Notes: generated from the sequence alone by a model not told the origin. Numbered from the stretch's first letter, positions 29,205 to 36,997 are shown. The stretch is 64,000 nucleotides of DNA from Saccharomonospora viridis DSM 43017 (GCF_000023865.1 NC_013159.1:1204001-1268000), one strand, 5' to 3'. Numbers and translations: made by a program.

Positions 29205-29999
29205 TCAGAAGCCGAAGTCGCCGAAGTCGCCTCCGAAGTCACCGCCGAAGTCGCCTCCGAAGTCACCGTCGAAGTCGTCTCCGCCGACGTCCTCGCCGCC
29301 GGCGTCCCCGCCTTCACCGGCGTCGCCGCCGTTTTCCAGCGCGTCCTCCTGGCCTGCGTCGTAGCCCGCCTCCCAGGCCGCGGCGCTCGGGATACCGGCC
29401 ATTCCGGAGAACATCGCGGAGAACAGCAGCATGGAGCCGAAACCCCAGGCGCCCGCGACGAGAGCGGGCTTCCACCACGGTTCGCTGTACCACCCCTGGG
29501 GCACGGGGCGGCCCGCGACCCGTCCACCCGGGTAGTAATGCGGGGTGTTCGGGGTGGGCTCAGGGGAGGCCTCGTAGTGCTGCCCCTCGACGGTGACCGC
29601 ACGGTGCTCGGTGACCTTGCCCGCGCGCTCCCGCTCAGGGTCCTCAGGAAGTGCGGGGCCGGGGTCGAGGCCCATGGCCGTGCGTGCGGCGCGGACGTAG
29701 TAGAGGCCTTCCAGCGCGGTTTCCTTGGCGAGGCGTGCTTGTTCGGCCGTCTGGGCGCGTTCCAGCTCGGAGCCCGCGGCGTTGTACCGTTCGCTCGCAT
29801 CGGCCAGTGCCTGTTGGGACGCCGTGTCGGTGCCGGTGAGGTTCAGCACCTGGCCACCGAGCCGCTCCACCCACCGTCGGGCCTCGGCCTTGGCGTCTTC
29901 CAGTTGGCGTCTTTTGGCCTGTGCCTGGGATCGCACGAGGTATGCCGTGCCGGCGACGACGATCAACAGGAGCACGATCACCGTGATCGCGGTTCCCAT
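29205..29999 (-). CDS. DUF1542-like membrane protein with Gly/Asp/Phe repeat tail
   Basis: 264 residues. An N-terminal TM helix (TAITVIVLLLIVVAGTAYLV) is followed by a charged helical domain (QAKRRQLEDAKAEARRWVER; SERYNAAGSELERAQTAEQA), a Pro-rich linker, a second hydrophobic stretch (PALVAGAWGFGSMLLFSAMF) and a tail of GGDFGGDFGGDF repeats. The helical part resembles actinobacterial DUF1542-type proteins. Function unknown. It faces the Nei gene one base away. Confidence 0.75.
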   Translation of the reverse strand: MGTAITVIVLLLIVVAGTAYLVRSQAQAKRRQLEDAKAEARRWVERLGGQVLNLTGTDTASQQALADASERYNAAGSELERAQTAEQARLAKETALEGLYYVRAARTAMGLDPGPALPEDPERERAGKVTEHRAVTVEGQHYEASPEPTPNTPHYYPGGRVAGRPVPQGWYSEPWWKPALVAGAWGFGSMLLFSAMFSGMAGIPSAAAWEAGYDAGQEDALENGGDAGEGGDAGGEDVGGDDFDGDFGGDFGGDFGGDFGDFGF

Positions 30000-30071
30000 G
30001 GGCTACTCCCCGGTTGTTGGGTTCTCTGAACCAGACAACGCGGACAATAGCTCAGGAGTTCCCGGTCTTGA

Positions 30072-30638
30072 TCACCAGGCGCGGCCCACGGTGAACGATT
30101 CGGTCCAGATGTCTTGCATGCGCACGACGTCACCCGGCTCGGGAGCCGCCCACATCTTCCCTTTTCCCGCGAAGATGCCGACGTGATACACGTTACCGCC
30201 TTCATGGAAGAAGAGCAGATCCCCGGGGCGCATTTCGCTCTTCGATATCGAAGGGACAGCGGCTCGTTGTTGTCGTGATGTGCGCGGTAGTTCGATACCC
30301 ACTTTCGCGTGCACGTATCGGACGAGGCCGGAACAGTCGAACTGGTCGGGGCCCACGGCTCCCCACACGTATGGGTCACCTGCTTGTTGGGCGGCTATGT
30401 CGACGATCCTCTCCCCGAGGGGGGCGGCTGGTTTCTTTTCTCCGATGGGGACGGTTGGTTCTTCGGGATCGTCGGCAGGTTCGGGGGCGTTCTCCTCCGC
30501 TACGACCGGAGGTTCTCCGCCACCGCCGGCGTTCGCGTTCTGATTCATCATGGCCGAGCCGGCGTTCGGTGCGAACGATAAAGCCCCCGAACTGATGGCC
30601 ATAACAGCCGCCAACTTCCTGAAAGTAGCCGATGGCAT
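30072..30638 (-). CDS. secreted NlpC/P60 cell-wall endopeptidase
   Basis: 188 residues. A signal-like N-terminus (KLAAVMAISSGALSFAPNAG) is followed by a Pro/Glu-rich linker and an NlpC/P60 domain: VDIAAQQAGDPYVWGAVGP, DQFDCSGLVRYVHAKVG (catalytic Cys), RPGDLLFFHEGGNVYHVGIF (catalytic His). Probably cleaves peptidoglycan stem peptides. ATG 30638 follows GGAGG by 8 nt. A Crp/GlxR-like palindrome lies about 250 bp upstream. Confidence 0.9.
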   Translation of the reverse strand: MPSATFRKLAAVMAISSGALSFAPNAGSAMMNQNANAGGGGEPPVVAEENAPEPADDPEEPTVPIGEKKPAAPLGERIVDIAAQQAGDPYVWGAVGPDQFDCSGLVRYVHAKVGIELPRTSRQQRAAVPSISKSEMRPGDLLFFHEGGNVYHVGIFAGKGKMWAAPEPGDVVRMQDIWTESFTVGRAW

Positions 30639-30869
30639 GCATTTCCTCCGGGTGGATTTGCGTGTTCACTGATCTCCTCTTGGTGTTACTGCCGCAGTTT
30701 TCATCGGCATAAGACGGTAAACACGCGCGGTCCGGGTAAAGCGAATTGTTCAATGGGGAGATCTGAGAAATAGAAGGAAACCGCAAGTCGTGGGTTTAGT
30801 GGCGGAATGGTCACTGACCAGCGGTTTCGTGGCTTTCCGCGAGGGATCGGCCACGGTCGGTGGTGGGCC

Positions 30870-30901
30870 GTATCACAGGAAAATATGTGATACATGTCAC
30901 C
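30870..30901. promoter_or_regulatory. Crp/GlxR-like operator region upstream of NlpC/P60
   Basis: TGTGATACATGTCACC (30886-30901) fits the actinobacterial Crp/GlxR consensus TGTGA-N6-TCACA with one mismatch. It overlaps a second palindrome, GTATCACA (30870-30877) with TGTGATAC (30886-30893). The surrounding sequence is AT-richer than its neighbours. The rest of the 30639-31249 gap shows no gene I can support. Confidence 0.5.
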
Positions 30902-31249
30902 CTGGGTGGGTGTCTTCGGGGTGTGGTGAAAGCGGGTTCTGCGACGCGATGGGGGTTGCCGGGTGTTGTCCGGAGGTTTTGTCGAGTGTCGTCGGGGTGT
31001 TCGTCGACGGGCTTGATGTGCCGCCGATGAAGTGGTCGCGCCCGTTTCCCGTCGTCATGCGGCGGAGTGTGGCGGAGGTGACACTGCCGGGGTGTGCCGC
31101 GAGTGATCCGGTTCGGTGATTTCCTCCCGACCTGTTCATGTCTTCGTCCCCGTGTCGCTCAGGTGCGGGATAAAGGGGCCTGATGGGTTGGGAAGGCAGG
31201 ACGGTGGGGCAGGCGATGAGGGTGGGCGATGAGGGCGGGCGATGAGAAA

Positions 31250-31286
31250 GGCCCCGAGGTTCGCCGTGGTCGGGAACCTCGGGGCC
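31250..31286 (-). terminator. terminator of tRNA-Gly
   Basis: A 13-bp stem GGCCCCGAGGTTC (31250-31262) with 31274-31286 and an 11-nt loop. On the minus strand it is followed by TTTCTC, directly after the tRNA. Confidence 0.7.
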
Positions 31287-31294
31287 CGGTCAGA

Positions 31295-31364
31295 GCGGGC
31301 GACGGGAATCGAACCCGCGTCACCAGTTTGGAAGACTGGGGCTCTACCATTGAGCTACGCCCGC
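31295..31364 (-). tRNA. tRNA-Gly (TCC)
   Basis: A 70-nt cloverleaf on the minus strand: acceptor GCGGGCG/CGCCCGC, D-arm GCTC/GAGC, anticodon stem CCAGT/ACTGG with loop CTTCCAA (anticodon TCC), and T-arm GCGGG-TTCGATT-CCCGT. Divergent from tRNA-Pro. Confidence 0.95.
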
Positions 31365-31443
31365 GTGCGGCCGGATCACCCGGCTGCATGGGTAGTGTAG
31401 CGGTACCCGCTAGAGTGGTTGCACACCGCCCTCGGGTGGCGAA

Positions 31444-31517
31444 CGGGGTGTAGCGCAGTTTGGTAGCGCATTCGCTTTGGGAGCGAAGGGTCGCAGGTTC
31501 AAATCCTGTCACCCCGA
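31444..31517 (+). tRNA. tRNA-Pro (TGG), integration target
   Basis: A 74-nt cloverleaf: acceptor CGGGGTG with CACCCCG, anticodon stem TTCGC/GCGAA with loop TTTGGGA (anticodon TGG), and T-arm GCAGG-TTCAAAT-CCTGT. Its 3' half (from 31481) is duplicated at 39784, so it doubles as the attachment site of the island that follows. The tRNA itself remains intact. Confidence 0.95.
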
Positions 31518-31518
31518 C
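31481..31518 (+). repeat. attL: 38-bp direct repeat in the tRNA-Pro 3' end
   Basis: From the 3' anticodon stem (GAGCGAA) through the T-arm and acceptor to one base beyond the tRNA. Identical over 38 bp to 39784-39821; flanking bases differ on both sides. Confidence 0.92.
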
Positions 31519-31611
31519 GGTGGGTCTCTGACCAGCAGTGATGCCAGCAATGGCGAAGCTGCTGGTCTCGGGCTCGGCTAGCGCAGCGCTCAGTGATACT
31601 TCGCTTCGCCG

Positions 31612-31827
31612 ATGGAGCGCATGCCGATGCCGCCACTGAACATTCCGGCACCTGAACCTCGGTGGTCTCTGGCCGCAGAGTGGGAAAGATCACTCAGGGT
31701 TGGCGACAAGTGCCCCGAAACCGTCCGCTGCCACGTCGACGTCGTCCGCAAGTTCCGCACCTGGGGCCTTGCCTTCGTCGCATCACCCCACGTCGACGAC
31801 CCCGCTGCGAGGAAGAGGGTCGCCTGA
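31612..31827 (+). pseudogene. tyrosine recombinase N-terminal fragment
   Basis: About 71 residues: LAAEWERSLRVGDKCPETVR and CHVDVVRKFRTWG match the SAM-like DNA-binding N-domain of phage-type integrases (W..SL.....S..T...Y...V..F..W). The catalytic domain is missing. It lies 94 bp from attL, where an integrase is expected. It is short, so the assignment rests on one motif. Confidence 0.5.
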
Positions 31828-31940
31828 GCTGGAGTTGAGTTAGTGGTCTCTCGCCTATTCACGCGAAGGCGCTCTGAATTTCGGGCCGTCTGAACCCAGG
31901 TGGTCCGATGAGGGATCCCCACTTCCTGTGGCGGATTCCC

Positions 31941-32505
31941 CTACTCCTTCTCGTGTTGGAGAACCGGATCGCGGTACGGGAGGCTCACGATCGGGAGTTC
32001 GGTCAGGCCGAGTTGCCGCTCGACCCGGTCCAACAGCGTCGCCGCCGCGGTCGGGTCGTCGGCCATGACCTTGGTCTCGGCGAACGCGCCGATGTCGGTG
32101 ATGAGGTCGATGACCACGGTGACGTCGCCGCGGTTCGGGTGGCAGAAGGTGGTGCGGGTCTTTTCCACCCGGCACAGCCGCACCAGGCCCAGTACGTCTA
32201 ACAGTGTGTTGGCGGCCGTGGCTTGGTCTGGTCCGGAGAGGATGATGTTGGCCTCGGGTTTGGTGATGATGTCCGTAGCCGAGTGTGTGGCAGCGGTGGA
32301 TGCGGGCTTGTAGGTGATCTCCTCGAATTCGTCGCGCTGACGGACCCGCAGGCATTCGACGGTGATCAAAGAAGTCGATATCGGGTCGGCTGTAGTAGGT
32401 GTCCGTTTCGGTGCTGGCGCCCGTCTCGCGGTAGCCGGCCTTGAGTAGACGGGCTGTCAGTTTTATGGCGTCGGCTAGTGCCCGCTTGCGTTCGACCTCG
32501 ATCAT
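31941..32505 (-). pseudogene. CYTH-domain protein (class IV adenylate cyclase/thiamine-triphosphatase-like), frameshifted
   Basis: The N-terminus MIEVERKRALADAIKLTARL carries the ExExK-type signature of CYTH enzymes, followed by YYSRPDIDFF. The frame then breaks near 32367 in a CTTTGA run, and the next frame continues ITVECLRVRQRDEFEEITYK to the end (about 188 residues in all). Removing one T would restore the whole protein. CYTH enzymes act on nucleotide or polyphosphate substrates; the product here is unknown. ATG 32505 overlaps the stop of the upstream gene (ATGA). Confidence 0.7.
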
Positions 32506-33719
32506 GTCCAGTTGTCTCCCTTGTTGATCGCCGTATACATGCGGGACAGGCCGGCTTTGCCACAGTGGTCGGACATCGTGTCGAATGCCTGTCGCAGTGC
32601 GGCCACATCGTTGCGGGGTACGTTTTGAAACAGCACAAGCTGTTTGGCATCGGGGAGGGGGTTGGCCAGCCGCTTGGTGAGGACCGGTTGTAGTAGTGCT
32701 GATCTATGCGGCGGATGTCACCGACGTGGACGGGTAGCAACACTGTATCGGTGTCGGCTTCGGCGGAGTGCACTACGAACGCGGTGAGCAGTTGATCCAG
32801 GGTCATGTAGGCGTAGGTCTCGCGGCCTTCCCGTAACTGCCAGGATTCCCACACCTGTCGACAGCTGGTGTCGCCCTGTTCAACGGAGCTGAGGAACGCC
32901 AGCAGCGCGACGTCGTTGTGGCCGGAACGAAGGTCGAGCCAGTCGGCGCCGTCCAGTAGTGGGGTGAACCCCAGTGCGCCGGAGCGCCATACATGGCCGC
33001 GAAAAGTGATGTAGTGGCGTTGGATCTCCCGGAACAGGCCGACTGGCGCGGAGATCACCGCACAAGTCGCCGGGTGCAGGTCGCTTACCGGCACGATCCG
33101 GGAATTCTGCCGGGCCTGAGATCGTCGTCGGCGTGGTGGTAGGGGTGGGTGCCGTGGGCGAGGTAGTGCGGGACGAATAGGCGAAGGAACGTCAACCAGG
33201 ATCGCGAGTTGTAGGACTGGCTTACTCGAGTGTGCAGTGATGGCCCGTTCACGGCGTACACGCCCCTGTAGGTGAAGAACACGCCAGGAGTGAGCACTTT
33301 CGGCAGCGTTCGCATCATCGTGTGGAGGCCGGTGTATCCGCCGCCGTAGGAATACACCTCATGTAGTAGTGCGGGTGCTGGGACGATGTCGACTGGTTCG
33401 GGGAGCACAGTGCCGATGTCCTGTGCGAAGCCGTGGAGGAGTTCGCACGTTCCTGCACGCTTGAATTGTTCGATGGCTTGGGTCAACGACTGTGACACCG
33501 CCCCGGTACCTCGACCAATGTGAGGTGCACATCGTGTGGATCGGTGGCGAGTTGTTCGGCGCGAAATTGCGCCACCGCTCCACCGCCGGGCCCTACTTCT
33601 ACTATGTGGGAATGTGCGCGGTGGATGCGTTGTAGTGCGCGGTGTATGAGTGTGCCTTTTCGGCGCCGTGCGTGTTTGTTGCTACGTTCAAGTAGGTGAC
33701 GTTGGTTTTTCGCCGGCAA
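32502..33719 (-). pseudogene. class I SAM methyltransferase-like gene with several frameshifts
   Basis: Four minus-strand frames read as one protein of about 405 residues: a TTG start with HIVEVGPGGGAVAQF (SAM motif I); a break near 33508 in a G-run (one G short); then SQSLTQAIEQFKRAG to PHYLAHGTHPYHHADDDL; a break near 33095-33115; then SDLHPATCAVISAPVGLF to DIRRIDQHYYN; a break near 32695; then LTKRLANPLPDAKQLVLFQN to the stop, which overlaps the CYTH start by 4 bp. The two genes formed a coupled operon. Substrate unknown. The start is uncertain. Confidence 0.6.
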
Positions 33720-33821
33720 AATTCCGCAGACCGGGGGGCATCGGGGTAGATATCGGTGGCCACCTCGTTCGAACTGTGGGTGAGCAAGTGCCGGTGCTTG
33801 GGTCGTCCGAGTAGGTTTGGA

Positions 33822-33875
33822 ACCCGGTCGACGCGGGGCGGTGCGGATGGGGAAGTCATCCCGCGTCGACCGGGT
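33822..33875. repeat. 16-bp perfect inverted repeat
   Basis: Arms ACCCGGTCGACGCGGG (33822-33837) and its complement (33860-33875) are separated by 22 bp, in the otherwise empty 33720-34013 stretch between two minus-strand units. It could be a terminator for the cassette upstream or a protein-binding site. Confidence 0.6.
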
Positions 33876-34013
33876 GCTTGGGTGGTGCCCCCACGAGGGT
33901 GACGTCGCGGGAGCACCGGTCCGACTGTTTCGGGCCAGTCGGGTGGGGCCGCTGACTGCGCGTGGTGGTCAACGGCCCCGCTTCTTCCGGGGGACGCACG
34001 TCGGGTTGGTCGG

Positions 34014-34298
34014 CTACCGTGCCCCGGAAGAAACCTCGTGTGGTGCCAGGTTGCGTAGCCCGGCGAGCACAGCCTCGAGCACCGGCAGTGTGGGCCGGTC
34101 ACAGGAACGTAACGCGGCGCGGGCGTCGGCGGTGACCTCAGCGCGGTTGTCGGGGTCGGCGTCGGGCCACCGCCATTGGCCGGCGATCCCTAAGACTGCG
34201 GTCCGTTCGACCGGGTCGTCGAGGGATCGAAGGGGTGCGGTCCGTTCGACGTCGGGCGCGTCGGGTGGGGTGTAGACGGTGATGGGCGAGTCATACAT
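34014..34298 (-). CDS. hypothetical island protein
   Basis: 94 residues beginning MYDSPITVYTPPDAPDVERT, with a helical C-terminus (VTADARAALRSCDRPTLPVL). No recognised domain. Its ATG overlaps the end of the preceding gene by 8 bp; it is the last gene of a three-gene overlapping cassette (34955 to 34014). Confidence 0.6.
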   Translation of the reverse strand: MYDSPITVYTPPDAPDVERTAPLRSLDDPVERTAVLGIAGQWRWPDADPDNRAEVTADARAALRSCDRPTLPVLEAVLAGLRNLAPHEVSSGAR

Positions 34299-34521
34299 CA
34301 GCGGGGGCCTCGGTTGTGTGCGCGTCGGAGGTGTGGGCGCGGTCGACCTCATCGGCGTGTGTGATCAGGTCGTTACCGAGGCATCGCAGGGCATGCCCGG
34401 CCTCGCGGAGTTTGGCCGTGGCGAACGGTTCGCCGCTGTCGAGTAGGGCGAGGATGACATCGCCGATGCTGGCGTTGATGCGGGTGAGTCGGACGAGCAG
34501 CACGCGGCTGTGACGGTTCAT
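34291..34521 (-). CDS. small hypothetical island protein
   Basis: 76 residues from ATG 34521: MNRHSRVLLVRLTRINASIG, then a helical stretch (ATAKLREAGHALRCLGNDLI). No motif recognised. It starts in an ATGA overlap with the upstream gene and overlaps the next by 8 bp, which supports it being real; longer in-frame starts run through the upstream gene. Confidence 0.6.
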   Translation of the reverse strand: MNRHSRVLLVRLTRINASIGDVILALLDSGEPFATAKLREAGHALRCLGNDLITHADEVDRAHTSDAHTTEAPADV

Positions 34522-34955
34522 CTTCCCGCCGCCTTCTGCTGTTTGGCGGTGTGTCGGGCCTTGTTCACTTTGTCGGCTTCCTGTGTCCACTGTTCGATTT
34601 GGCGGCGGGTTTGCGAGGCGGTCATGCCCAGCGCAAGGCCCAGTTGTCGGACGTCGTTGTTGGTCCACTGGAACGTTTGGATGAGGTTTCCGATCGCTCC
34701 GGCCGACCATCCTGTTGCGCGGGCGAACAGGGTGGTGCACACCATGCATGCTGGCGCGAAGCACGTGCCCCGGGCTGTGTCCGTGTCCTCGGGGTGCGGG
34801 GTGACGTCGATTCCGCATAGTGCGACGAACGGACTTCCGACCGTGGGCGCACCGTTGTTGCGGGTGGTGTCACCGAGGTGTCTGCGTGCCACGCCGTTGG
34901 CGTCGCGTGCTTGTTCCCAAAAGTACTTCGCCCATACGTAGCGTTCAGGCTGCAT
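34518..34955 (-). CDS. hypothetical island protein with HTH-like C-terminus
   Basis: 145 residues from ATG 34955, behind a G-rich site. MQPERYVWAKYFWEQARDAN lies at the N-terminus. Then comes a Cys pair (FAPACMVCTTLF), and a region WTNNDVRQLGLALGMTASQT with RRQIEQW that could be a helix-turn-helix. First gene of the cassette, divergent from the XRE regulator. The shared intergenic region carries the GGGTTGCATG sites, so it may be a target of that regulator. Confidence 0.6.
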   Translation of the reverse strand: MQPERYVWAKYFWEQARDANGVARRHLGDTTRNNGAPTVGSPFVALCGIDVTPHPEDTDTARGTCFAPACMVCTTLFARATGWSAGAIGNLIQTFQWTNNDVRQLGLALGMTASQTRRQIEQWTQEADKVNKARHTAKQQKAAGR

Positions 34956-34998
34956 GGCGGCCCCCCCATCACGGTAGGATTTGTCACAACACCCCACT

Positions 34999-35099
34999 GG
35001 GTTGCATGAAACAAGAATGAGTTACATGCAACCCTGAGACAATGCCCCAACCGGATGAACTTCCTGCACTCCCAGTAGACCCGTATGCTGGGTTGCATG
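34999..35099. promoter_or_regulatory. three GGGTTGCATG operator-like sites
   Basis: GGGTTGCATG occurs at 34999-35008 and 35090-35099 and, inverted, at 35025-35034, so the first two in order form a palindrome with a 16-bp gap. The third covers the ATG of the XRE regulator. The position between divergent genes suggests autoregulation plus control of the minus-strand cassette (inference). Confidence 0.6.
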
Positions 35100-35939
35100 G
35101 CTAGCAACGCGGACACCCCGCGAGCCCGAGCGCTCGGCGCGGAACTGCGAGAAGCACGTCAGCGGGCAGGGCTGTCCCAAGGCGCTCTCGCGGACGTGAT
35201 CGGGCGCTCCAAATCCCACGTCTTACGGTGGGAGAACGGAAGGTTGATCCCCAGCGAAACCGACACCGCGCAGGTGCTTCAGGCGCTGGGTGTTCGGGGA
35301 GCTGAGCGTGCACGTTTGCTGGAACTGGCGCGGGACGCGCTCGACCCGGACTGGCTCGCGCCGGGTATTGACAGGCAGCTGGCGGCTTTGGCGGAGTACG
35401 AACGCACCGCGCGGACAATCATCAACGTTGAGCCGTTGATGATCCCGGGGTTGATGCAAACGTACGACTACGCCAGTCACGTGTCGTTCGGCCATGGCGT
35501 AACCCGAGGTGAAGCGCAGCAGCGCGCACAGCTTCGTGTGGGACGTCAGCATGTCTTGACGCGCACCCCGCCGATACAACTAGTGGCGATTGTGGGCGAG
35601 TACGCCGTGCGGAACGCCCCGTGTCCTAGGGGTGTGATGGTGGATCAGCTTCGGTACCTGTTGAAGCTAGCGGCGATGGAGAACGTGACGCTGCAGCTGC
35701 TGCCGATGAAGATGGCGTCCGTTCCAATTTTGACTGGACCTTGGGCTTTGATCGAGTTCGATCGGACCAAGCCGATCGTGCACCTGGATCACTATGCTTC
35801 ATCCGCCACGATCACCGACGCCAAGTCAGTGGCACGGTACAGAAGCGCAGTCGATACGCTGCGTGAGGAAGCGATGAGCCCAACTGACAGCTTTGGGCTC
35901 ATCGCCGACATCATCGAACACGAGGAGATAGCACTATGA
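35097..35939 (+). CDS. XRE-family HTH regulator with DUF5753 domain
   Basis: 280 residues. An N-terminal helix-turn-helix (LGAELREARQRAGLSQGALA, RSKSHVLRWENGRLIP) is followed by the DUF5753 ligand/partner domain (LAEYERTARTIINVEPLMIP, GLMQTYDYA, ENVTLQLLPMKMASVP, PWALIEFDRTKPIVHLDHYA). Such regulators pair with DUF397 proteins in actinomycetes (WhiJ/AbaA-like loci). The ATG at 35097 overlaps an operator-like site; 35085 is an alternative. Its stop overlaps the DUF397 start (ATGA). Confidence 0.9.
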   Translation: MASNADTPRARALGAELREARQRAGLSQGALADVIGRSKSHVLRWENGRLIPSETDTAQVLQALGVRGAERARLLELARDALDPDWLAPGIDRQLAALAEYERTARTIINVEPLMIPGLMQTYDYASHVSFGHGVTRGEAQQRAQLRVGRQHVLTRTPPIQLVAIVGEYAVRNAPCPRGVMVDQLRYLLKLAAMENVTLQLLPMKMASVPILTGPWALIEFDRTKPIVHLDHYASSATITDAKSVARYRSAVDTLREEAMSPTDSFGLIADIIEHEEIAL

Positions 35940-36133
35940 CCATACAACGCTTGGACGGAAATTGGCGGAAGTCTCGCTTCAGCAGCAACACGAACTGTGT
36001 CGAGGCTCGTCGCGTCGAGGGTGGCGTGGAAGTTCGCAACAGCAAGCGGCCCGATGAGGCGACCATCCGCTACACCGACAGCGAGTGGAAGGCGTTCGTT
36101 GCTGGTGTGAAGGCGGGCGAGTTCGACATCTGA
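35936..36133 (+). CDS. DUF397 protein, copy 1
   Basis: 65 residues: WRKSRFSSNTNCVEARRVEG, GGVEVRNSKRP, TDSEWKAFVAGVKAGEFDI, a typical DUF397 partner of XRE-DUF5753 regulators. Translationally coupled to the regulator. The last 40 codons and the 3' flank are identical in DNA to copy 2 at 37976, while the first 25 codons have diverged. Confidence 0.9.
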   Translation: MTIQRLDGNWRKSRFSSNTNCVEARRVEGGVEVRNSKRPDEATIRYTDSEWKAFVAGVKAGEFDI

Positions 36134-36162
36134 ACCGCTGAGTAGCGAATGAACGACAGCCC
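36012..36162 (+). repeat. 151-bp perfect direct repeat, copy A
   Basis: Identical to 38052-38202, exactly 2040 bp away. It covers the 3' part of the DUF397 gene and the first bases of the terminator stem. Sequence upstream of it in the two copies is clearly diverged. Confidence 0.95.
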
Positions 36163-36193
36163 CCGGCACCCTGCGGCACTCCGGGGGCTGTTT
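36157..36193 (+). terminator. CAGCCCC-type terminator after DUF397 copy 1
   Basis: Stem CAGCCCCCGG (36157-36166) with 36181-36190, then TTT. Related stems occur after DUF397 copy 2 (imperfect, about 38197-38233) and at 39485-39522. Confidence 0.75.
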
Positions 36194-36258
36194 CGTGTGT
36201 CACTGGGGGCGGTGTACCTCGATCGCCGTGCCCGCCGCCGCGCCGGTTTGTCGAGGGT

Positions 36259-36435
36259 TTACACCGGTGGGTGCAGGTTGGGCCGCCTACCGGTACCCCG
36301 ACACCAGCGGCACAACCGCGCGATGATCACCGTTTGCGGTTCCCTGCCGATGATGGCTGCCTTCGGGTCGGCGATGCGCCCATCGCCTCCGCACGCGTTG
36401 CACAGCGCGCCCGGTTTACGGTTGGTGTCGCTCAT
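36259..36435 (-). CDS. zinc-ribbon microprotein 2
   Basis: 58 residues from ATG 36435. Two Cys pairs: LCNACGGDGR (12-15) and LCRWCRGTGR (42-45). This is the C-x-x-C-x-G-x-G pattern of DnaJ-type zinc ribbons. It starts in an ATGA overlap with the stop of microprotein 1, which argues strongly that both are genes. Function unknown; such proteins are common on actinomycete elements and phages. Confidence 0.65.
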   Translation of the reverse strand: MSDTNRKPGALCNACGGDGRIADPKAAIIGREPQTVIIARLCRWCRGTGRRPNLHPPV

Positions 36436-36581
36436 GCCGGGCCCCCCACGATCTGCCCACTACCGTCGCAGGTGGGACAGTCTATGTCCTCCGTGCCGCC
36501 GGCGCGTTCCACCGTGATGGTGCATGCGCCCTTACAAGTGGGGCAGTGGTATATCTGCCTGCCATCGGGTGTTTTGGCCAC
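36432..36581 (-). CDS. zinc-ribbon microprotein 1
   Basis: 49 residues from GTG 36581: AKTPDGRQIYHCPTCKGA, then DIDCPTCDGSGQIVGGPA, two C-P-T-C knuckles as in DnaJ zinc fingers. GAGG lies about 8 nt upstream. Overlaps microprotein 2 by 4 bp. The preceding 36582-36742 gap has no supported gene. Confidence 0.65.
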   Translation of the reverse strand: MAKTPDGRQIYHCPTCKGACTITVERAGGTEDIDCPTCDGSGQIVGGPA

Positions 36582-36742
36582 GTGCGCAGCCTCGCCGCGT
36601 CACGCGCGTGATCGCTACCGCTGTGCGGGTGGATCTGTCGTCCGTGGGCGTGTGCTCATCGTGCGGACACGACACGACGCCGCGGCGCTCCCTCTATACA
36701 CAGCGGCCGGGGTCGTTCGTGGCGTGATACCCCAAAGCAGGT

Positions 36743-36997
36743 CTAATAACCCAACGAATCCAGTTGGGTCACCATGTCATTCACAATGCGTTCGTATTCG
36801 TCCATCGCTGCATAACCGACGTACAACAAGTAGCACGCGGCAATGAGACCCAATGCGGAAAAGAAAATCGTCCACCCATGGCGGGCACGCAGCGCGACCA
36901 CCAACGCAGCAATAGACGCGGCCACGGCGATGAGCGCAAAAAGAATCACCGACTGATAGTCGGCGATGCGTGCGGTTTCGGTATAGACCTCTGCCAA
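36743..36997 (-). CDS. small two-TM membrane protein, probably 5'-truncated
   Basis: 84 residues from TTG 36997, with two TM helices (SVILFALIAVAASIAALVVA; GWTIFFSALGLIAACYLLYV). In the same frame, upstream sequence reads GYPPQQPPKPRPWHHYVTWP, the Pro-rich lead of actinomycete membrane proteins, but no start is left before the amidase fragment begins. Probably a truncated gene at a recombination junction. Confidence 0.55.
   Translation of the reverse strand: MAEVYTETARIADYQSVILFALIAVAASIAALVVALRARHGWTIFFSALGLIAACYLLYVGYAAMDEYERIVNDMVTQLDSLGY

Noticed and set aside
29205-29300. Short tandem repeat as an independent element
   Set aside because: It is simply the coding sequence of the Gly/Asp/Phe tail of the membrane protein on the minus strand.
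30639-31120. c-di-AMP (ydaO-type) riboswitch upstream of the NlpC/P60 gene, or a 109-codon plus-strand gene
   Set aside because: I could not find the conserved ydaO blocks. The plus-strand frame (30790-31119) has no ribosome-binding site and an unprotein-like composition.
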